This document shows, one piece after another, positions 10,112 to 15,124 of a stretch of 15,124 nucleotides of DNA (position 1 is the first letter of the stretch; the number at the start of each line of letters is the position of its first letter). A program made the position numbers and the translations under genes. The stretch comes from Basidiobolus heterosporus B8920 (taxonomy: Eukaryota; Basidiobolomycota; Basidiobolomycetes; Basidiobolales; Basidiobolaceae), in the NCBI GenBank assembly GCA_000697455.1, contig JNET01030838.1, forward strand, positions 1 to 15,124, read 5' to 3'. The notes below the pieces were generated by a model that had not been told where the DNA came from, ran no database searches, and worked only from the letters and a program-made list of their open reading frames with translations.

Positions 10112-10767
10112 ACCTTGACGTAAAACAAGACAAGTATGGCGAGTGTCAACTAGTAGTACTAAATATATAGCGTGTAGTATTATTAAACGGTTAAGGTTGA
10201 ATTCCCTGTTTCCATAAAAAGCACAAACAACTTCACGATCATACTCAACATACTTTTGTTATTGCTATTTATCATTGATTGGCTTTTATCGGCTATCTAT
10301 TAATATACTTATGACCATTGAGTATACTAAACATACTTTGATCAGATCATCAATTTACGATATATACTGAGATTTGTGCCTTTCTGGCTTATTGGCACTG
10401 ATGTTTGCCTGCAGCTCTTGATTGCTGCTCTTTGGTGTAAATTGATGACCAGAAATCGTTGTGAGACTAGGAAATCATATTCTCTGGTTGTGCCTTCTTT
10501 ATAGCATATATTGACTGCATCCATCCTATAATTACTATAGATATGCCAGGAAATCAATTTTTCGAATGTGACTTTTGAGATACAGAGTTTACTAATAGTG
10601 GTGTTGTTAATGTGAGTATATTACATGTTAAAGGATATGTTCATACGTAATCGGGAAGGAAGTGCCACCTTACTATGATAAAGGTCATACCTCTCTATAT
10701 TAGAGTTGAAAAATAGGATGAGAAGCATATTCTTTGATACGAATGGCGGAGGCTACGGTGGAATGGA
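10112..10767. other. spacer: exchange-factor promoter and PAS-gene 3' UTR
   Basis: No supported gene occurs in these 656 AT-rich bases. The left side should hold the exchange-factor promoter and leader (minus strand), the right side the 3' UTR of the PAS gene. A 71-codon minus-strand open frame at 10342-10557 resembles no family and has no splice partners, so it is not called. Confidence 0.45.
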
Positions 10768-11758
10768 TCATTCAATCTCTGCTGCGAATTCCAAAAGTTC
10801 CGCTTCACTAGTAGTGTCCGTTCCAGAGTCTAGCAAAAACCGCCATGGTCTCTGATGAACCTTGGGTTTGTATGATTGTACTACTAAGAGTAAGCTGTCT
10901 TGTGTTGCCCAAAAGACGGCATCCAACTTGATCCAGGTAAATGTTGGGGAAAAAAGGTGAAGTACTGTTGTGGAAACAGGCACATCTTCTTGAACCTGCT
11001 TCATTTTTTCAACAAGAGTAGGGAGTTCATCAGGATGCAAATATGCAGCAAGCTGAGAACCTGTAAGCTCAGTACTTGGTATACCTAACAAAAACTCGGC
11101 TGAAGGTGAAGCATATATTATTGCTGGGCGTTCACTGTTACGCTCAAGAACAAAACACACGCGAGGCTCAGGGTTAATAGGTATATCTAAGTTCCGTTGT
11201 AGTCGTTGTTGTAGTTCGTTAAGAAGGATTTCGTGGCTTTGCCTCCAGTTCTATTTACAAAAATCAATCACACATAACTGAAGTGAAGGGAGCACCCCAG
11301 ACACTTACCTTGACAGAAACATCTCCACGCAGACTGAATTCAAACCACTCGTCAACTTTCTTGTGAGGCTCTTCAGGAAGTTGACTGAGTTCGATAAATT
11401 TTCACAAAAAGATAAATATCAATGGGAACTTACTGAAGTGGTCTATGGGTACAATTCGTATGACTCTTTTCGTGTAGCAACAGCAACCCATTGCCTCAAC
11501 ATTAACCCAGGAACCATCCTTGTGCTTAATATGAAAAGTAGACCCAGAGAGAAAGATATCGCGAACTAGAGTATATACGGAAAATAGATGCATGGAAGCT
11601 GCTTGATCGGGATGGCAATAATCTACAAATTTTTGACCCACTAGTTCATCTGGGCGATATCCAAGCATTTCAGTGATACCATTTGATATATATATAAAGC
11701 GGGCTTCCATATTCTGCTCAACAAAGACAAAAAAGTCGGGTACTCGTGCTACGGACAT
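10768..11758 (-). CDS. tandem PAS-domain protein, three exons
   Basis: Exons are 11758-11434, 11370-11309 and 11250-10768, giving 289 residues. PAS domain 1 spans about 8-105: FFVFVEQNMEARFIYISNGI, EMLGYRPDELVGQKFVDYCH, HKDGSWVNVEA. PAS domain 2 spans about 159-260: RVCFVLERN, IIYASPSAEFLLGIP, LTGSQLAAYLHPDELPTL. Between them lies LRGDVSVKNWRQSHEILLNE, and the C-terminal tail of about 30 residues is acidic. PAS modules bind ligands or partners. The LOV signature NCRFLQ is absent, so flavin photosensing is unlikely, and there is no kinase, bHLH or zinc-finger output domain. A role as sensor or dimerisation partner is inferred. The first intron (11371-11433, gtaagt...gaag) keeps frame only with the AAG acceptor; the nearer CAG at 11385-11386 does not. 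The start ATG comes just before PAS 1. It lies tandem to the exchange factor. Confidence 0.82.
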
Positions 11759-12472
11759 GATGAAGAAATGGTAGGCTACTTTCTACTTGTTATGGGAATA
11801 AATAGAACAAGGAGTGGGTATCAAAGGCTAAATAAGATAAGAAGCAAACTACGGTTCCAAAGTCTGGAATAGCAACTTAAAGAAATCAAATATAGGAGTC
11901 GTAGTAACTGAGTAGCTTAAACAAACTTCATGAATCCTTCAAGCTAAACCAGTTGTCCACAAAAAGTATAGAAAGCAGTGTACTGTAAAGCGCTGCTAAT
12001 ATGGGAAAACGGTCTATGTGGCTGGATGATATTCGTTGCTTCAACAATATCTACCAAGAATAATACAGAAAGCAGGATTTCAAATCTTAATCATTGATAA
12101 GGGAACTAAAGCAGCAAGAATCAGTTCCATAAAACTTATTGGGCCTGTTTCACACACCTCAACTAGAGTGTTATAATTTTGTTCAGTGGCTAAAGTTAAT
12201 GATTCAACTGCATTGCTTTTAATGGTTAAAAATACTTCGTTCGTAAGAAGTTACGCATTGAAACAACTAATTTATTGTCTTGAAGATTATACAATGCTTT
12301 TAGAAACTTAGGAAAACTATACAAATAACGTAAAAGTGCTGTGTCTTGAACCTCTGGTAGCTCTATGTTATAATGAATTTATCTATCCCAACCTAAAAGA
12401 TAGGCATATTATCTTACGAGATAGATAGAACATGACCTTTGCATTACAGGCTAGATTTGTGTAGTAGCACAC
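11759..12472. other. spacer: PAS-gene promoter and Stc1-gene 3' UTR
   Basis: No gene, tRNA or repeat is recognised in these 714 bases. The part next to 11759 is the presumed PAS-gene promoter on the minus strand. TTTATT at 12271-12276 reads AATAAA on the minus strand, about 200 bp beyond the Stc1-gene stop, and is a possible polyadenylation signal. Confidence 0.45.
12271..12276 (-). terminator. possible polyadenylation signal of Stc1-domain gene
   Basis: AATAAA on the minus strand lies about 200 bp past the stop codon. The position is plausible, but the motif is common in AT-rich DNA. Confidence 0.25.
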
Positions 12473-12838
12473 TCAATCTGAATATTCACAAGACTCATCT
12501 GACTCTTCCGAATCATCATAGTCAGATAACTCCTCCTTCTGGAGCTTCAAGGAACACTTCAAACAGCATGCATTCTCCTTACTTCTACGCTGTGCCTTTG
12601 AAAATTCCGAGGAAAGTTTAAACCTATCACATTGTTTGCAAGTAAGATGGGTAATTGTCGTAGCAGTACAATTTTTGCAAGTAGGTCTGTGCTGCCGAAC
12701 ATAACCAGAGTCTCTATTGGCATGAGAGTTCAACGCCTTCTTAAATTGGGAAACAGAAAAATCTTTGGAGTACTTGTTTTGCTTACAGGCAAAGCAGTAA
12801 ACTTTGTTATGGTCGAGCGGATCGGTTTGAGCGTTCAT
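12473..12838 (-). CDS. Stc1-domain zinc-binding protein
   Basis: An intronless gene encodes 121 residues. Four CxxC pairs are seen: C15/C18 (CFAC), C54/C57 (CKNC), C67/C70 (CKQC) and C92/C95 (CLKC, after an extra C91). The order fits the Stc1 domain: a first pair followed by FSVSQFKKA, a central RPTCKNC, then LTCKQCDRFKLSSEFSKAQR and a last pair. In fission yeast Stc1 is a LIM-like protein that links the RNAi effector Argonaute to the CLRC histone H3K9 methyltransferase complex at centromeres. The same function here is inferred from the domain only. The last 20 residues are very acidic (SDYDDSEESDESCEYSD). The ATG at 12838 is the first in the frame and the domain begins soon after. It is divergent from the cyclin gene, with 647 bp between the two starts. 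Confidence 0.8.
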   Translation of the reverse strand: MNAQTDPLDHNKVYCFACKQNKYSKDFSVSQFKKALNSHANRDSGYVRQHRPTCKNCTATTITHLTCKQCDRFKLSSEFSKAQRRSKENACCLKCSLKLQKEELSDYDDSEESDESCEYSD

Positions 12839-13304
12839 TTAGTCTAGTTACTACTTCAATATGGTGAGTTCTACCTTTTCCAATGAGTGGTTACATTTTA
12901 ACGTTGAGGAGACCAGCCCATTCAGTAATTTTGGATGATGTAACCCATATCTTGATAATAGTGCTTGACATGGAAATTTTAATTAAGCAAAACCTGAATT
13001 TATCTGGGGATGTTCTCTACCTAACCCCAAGAGCAGTCATTGGCAAGTAAGATTGGTCCATTTCAACCTATAAATCAGCCATCTCAATCAGAATAGGTGC
13101 GTATTGAAGGGTAAGCAGGCACAAGAATTCTCACTGCATGCATTAAAACTAGATCATATTCTAGCTCATTAGTTAGAAAATACAAAGATGGGAAATCTGT
13201 ATGAAGAGACCTCTGGATTTTGATGATATGAGGTGGACGGATGTGAAGTGAGTGGATCGGTGCTTGAATCTGTCGCTGTTAAGCTTAAAGACAATCGTTT
13301 TGAG

Positions 13305-13309
13305 CCAAT
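13305..13309 (+). promoter_or_regulatory. CCAAT box upstream of cyclin gene
   Basis: GAGCCAATCA fits the extended NF-Y/HAP pattern (RRCCAATCA) and lies 177 bp before the cyclin ATG, in a typical position. Confidence 0.4.
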
Positions 13310-13404
13310 CACCGAAACTTGTCTGATGTATTGCACGACTATATTAATTATCGCTAAATAAGGGTATGGATGTGTTGATTTTTACGTTAATGGTAATGCG
13401 ACGG

Positions 13405-13409
13405 CCAAT
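13405..13409 (+). promoter_or_regulatory. second CCAAT box upstream of cyclin gene
   Basis: GGCCAATTG lies 77 bp before the cyclin ATG. It matches the CCAAT core but less of the flanking consensus. Confidence 0.3.
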
Positions 13410-13485
13410 TGTTTTGCATAGAACTATTGCTTAAAACTAAGAGGATTCATTCAGGATTCTCCGTTTTCTGTACGGTAAACCCTCC

Positions 13486-14559
13486 ATGCCCGACCTCTCA
13501 AAGATAAACAGTAATTATGGCGACTTCGTTGAATGTTTAGTTGGTGTGTATATTTTCTTTGAACGCTTTTACATTGCTTTGTAAGCTTACCCTTATCACC
13601 CTTCAATATTGGTAGATGCGGTCGAATACACCATTGAAAGTATTTGGTATGCTGAGACCTCTTTATCACGTACCAAAAGATTGTTGCTGAGAGCTTTTAT
13701 CCGGGAGACTATCAAGAGTTCCCGTGTGTTTTACTCTACTGTGATGATATCTTTGCTATATCTTTATCGTTTAAGACGATTGTTTAGCCTAGATTCTTCT
13801 ATTGTAAATTCACTCATTCTTGACAGTCGTCCCCTTCAAGAGTTTCTGTTTGATATCGAATATTTCAGCAACGATCTCTCCAAGCCTCTATTCATCAACA
13901 ATGGCCAGACTACTGACGTCACATTCTCTTGTAACTCAGAAGCTCGTTATAACAGTGCTCGATCCTTCTTCATCGGTGCTATTGTTGCTGCTTCTAAGTA
14001 TCATCAAGAGCGTTCCCCTACAAACTATGAATGGGCACGTTTTTCAAAGCTGAGTGTGCGCCAAGTTGGTCTGACCGAAATCGCCTTTTTACAATGTTTG
14101 AAGTATCAGCTATTCGTCCCTGTTCATGAGTATGAGTTGTGGTCTGAGAGGTTGATGCGGGAAGTGCGCAATCACAAGGTCCATTCAAGTCTTCCTGTAC
14201 GAGAGAAACTCTATGGCAGCCCTAAGCTCCCTACGAGTCGTAATCTCTCATCGGTTAATCTTTCCAGTTCCTTGCCTTCAAGATGCCCATACCCTTCTCA
14301 ATTATCCAGTCCCTCTCTTGGCGAGAAAAGGTCGTCCCGACGATTTAAACAGCCGATTAAAGGCGCTCACCTACTTTATAGCTATAATCGTCGCTCACAA
14401 GACAAGCTCGAAACATTGTCAGATTATGGTACGCCTTTACCTCGTGATTACGACCCAAAAATCCTCTATACTTCGCGAACACCGGAATGTTATAGCCGAT
14501 CGCTTCGATTCAACTCGTTCCTCCCACACCTCACTTCTGACCTCTCCACTTCTTATTAA
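13486..14559 (+). CDS. Pcl/Pho80-type cyclin, two exons
   Basis: Exon 1 is 13486-13543 and exon 2 is 13616-14559, with intron 13544-13615 (gtgtgt...gtag, 72 bp), giving 333 residues. The open frame of exon 2 has no ATG near its beginning; splicing from MPDLSKINSNYGDFVECLV supplies one and keeps frame. The cyclin box follows Pcl5/Clg1-type fungal cyclins: LLRAFIRETIKSSRVFYSTV at about 43-62, YLYRLR near 68-73, then SARSFFIGAIVAASKYHQER ending at 152, and AFLQCLKYQLFV ending at 187. Such cyclins activate the Pho85 kinase in yeast, linking nutrient state to the cell cycle and polarity; the partner here is inferred. About 58 residues (75-132) are inserted between the first and second parts of the box. 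The C-terminal 130 residues are Ser/Arg/Pro-rich and probably disordered. The insertion contains no stop in the DNA, so an intron there is not required. Confidence 0.85.
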
Positions 14560-15124
14560 CTAAAAATTATCACTTCTAATTCTTCCATATCTCCGCAGAT
14601 TGCGCCATTTTCCTTGTTATTCATTCTTTTTAAGATATACAATATCATTATATCGAAATCCTACTCCTTATTAAGCCTATATGTCTTGATGTTTATTAAT
14701 AGGGGACTAACCAAAGACGACAGCGTGCTCAAGCCAAGCCAGCAAATATGCCAGTCTTATAGAATACTCTATATACATGCACAACAGCCTTTCTGGATCG
14801 ATGTTACGGGGTGGCCTTGCATTGCCTTAAAACCAATGCCTCCATCTCCGGGAATTATACGATACTTCTTTGGTGTTCCATGCTACCAAGTACAATGACT
14901 AGATTGCCCTCTTGGCTCATTATATCTCAAAAACCATCGCCTTCCATGCTTTATCAGTTTGTTACATTGATTGATTTATTGATGTAGTATGTGGTAGCAT
15001 GGTACGTGATAGAATCAGATATTTGCAAACAATGTTGAATACTATTTGTAATAAGATATTTTACTTATACCAAACCTAACTCAAACACCTATTATTCTTG
15101 CCTTAACCAGCATTGATAAAATAC
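14560..15124. other. right-hand spacer without a convincing gene
   Basis: The first part is the presumed 3' UTR of the cyclin gene. Around 14770-14890 both strands are open: a plus-strand frame ending at 14898 and a shorter minus-strand frame (14772-14882) whose peptide looks protein-like but is unrecognised. An 11-bp inverted repeat spans 14878-15002. The remainder to 15124 is AT-rich and featureless. Confidence 0.4.
14878..15002. repeat. 11-bp inverted repeat
   Basis: CCATGCTACCA at 14878-14888 is the perfect reverse complement of TGGTAGCATGG at 14992-15002, with 103 bp between the arms. No target-site duplication or transposase is seen, so a mobile origin is not supported. Confidence 0.45.

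Larger units (their letters stand above)
12839..13485. promoter_or_regulatory. divergent promoter region between Stc1-domain and cyclin genes
   Basis: These 647 bases separate two divergent start codons and contain no supported gene. Two CCAAT boxes on the plus strand lie at 13305-13309 and 13405-13409, 177 and 77 bp before the cyclin ATG, and TATAAAT is at 13069-13075. CCAAT boxes bind the HAP/NF-Y complex in fungi; use of these copies is inferred. Confidence 0.4.

Noticed and set aside
10342-10557. 71-codon minus-strand open frame between exchange factor and PAS gene
   Set aside because: It resembles no family, has no convincing splice partners, and lies in AT-rich spacer where such frames arise by chance.
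10900-11569. Plus-strand open frames opposite the PAS gene (10900-11088 and 11363-11569)
   Set aside because: Both are antisense to PAS exons with clear domain motifs on the minus strand.
11402-11758. LOV photoreceptor reading of the first PAS domain
   Set aside because: The flavin-binding NCRFLQ motif is absent, so a light-sensing claim is not supported.
11940-12200. Possible tRNA gene between the PAS and Stc1 genes
   Set aside because: GGATTTCAAATC loosely resembles a B box, but no matching A box or cloverleaf could be drawn.
14213-14563. 116-codon plus-strand open frame overlapping the cyclin gene
   Set aside because: It is a second frame within the cyclin C-terminal coding region, and its composition follows from that gene.
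14614-14898. 94-codon plus-strand open frame beginning with TTG
   Set aside because: There is no ATG start, the first half is translated AT-rich spacer, and no family is recognised. The possible coding signal is confined to the last part and may belong to the other strand.
1-15124. CRISPR arrays, insertion sequences, viral remnants or long tandem repeats
   Set aside because: Reading both strands showed no repeated spacer pattern, no integrase, transposase or reverse transcriptase motif, and no long terminal repeats.

Overview
The window is nuclear DNA of a fungus. Spliced genes carry many short GT-AG introns (22 modelled, all 55-72 bp). The gene set is fungal: a division-1 chitin synthase, a fungal-type Pcl cyclin and an Stc1-domain protein. 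The AT-rich composition, dense small introns and a DH-BAR-SH3 exchange factor would suit an early-diverging zygomycete-grade fungus, but the exact lineage is an inference that the sequence alone does not fix.

Layout, left to right. (1) 1-481, plus: the 3' end of a beta-carbonic anhydrase gene, cut by the window edge, followed by an unexplained open stretch at 568-855. (2) 1054-4258, plus: a complete four-exon chitin synthase of 1004 residues. (3) 4680-5756, plus: an intronless MATH-BTB protein. (4) 6108-10111, minus: a 15-exon gene for a 1052-residue Rho/Cdc42-type exchange factor with DH, BAR and SH3 domains, convergent with the MATH-BTB gene. (5) 10768-11758, minus: a three-exon protein with two PAS domains. 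(6) 12473-12838, minus: a small intronless Stc1-domain zinc-binding protein. (7) 13486-14559, plus: a two-exon Pcl-type cyclin, divergent from the Stc1 gene. (8) 14560-15124: a tail without a convincing gene, holding a short protein-like stretch on the minus strand and an inverted repeat.

How the genes may work together. Chitin synthase (wall synthesis at growth sites), the DH-BAR-SH3 protein (likely local Cdc42/Rho activation at curved membrane) and a Pcl-type cyclin (in yeast, partners of the Pho85 kinase that touch polarity and nutrient signalling) could all serve polarised growth. Fungal gene order is usually loose, so this is a suggestion from family knowledge, not something the sequence demonstrates. 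The MATH-BTB protein looks like a Cullin-3 substrate adaptor. The Stc1-domain protein points to RNAi-directed heterochromatin. The PAS protein is probably a sensor or interaction module.

The window looks like ordinary gene-dense euchromatin. I found no tRNA or rRNA gene, CRISPR array, recognisable transposon or viral remnant, and no clear sign of a wholly new system. The items most worth a second look are the exact splice structure of the exchange factor (a 33-bp exon and a tandem acceptor), the open stretch behind the carbonic anhydrase, the Stc1 protein, the insertion in the cyclin box and the protein-like stretch near the right edge.
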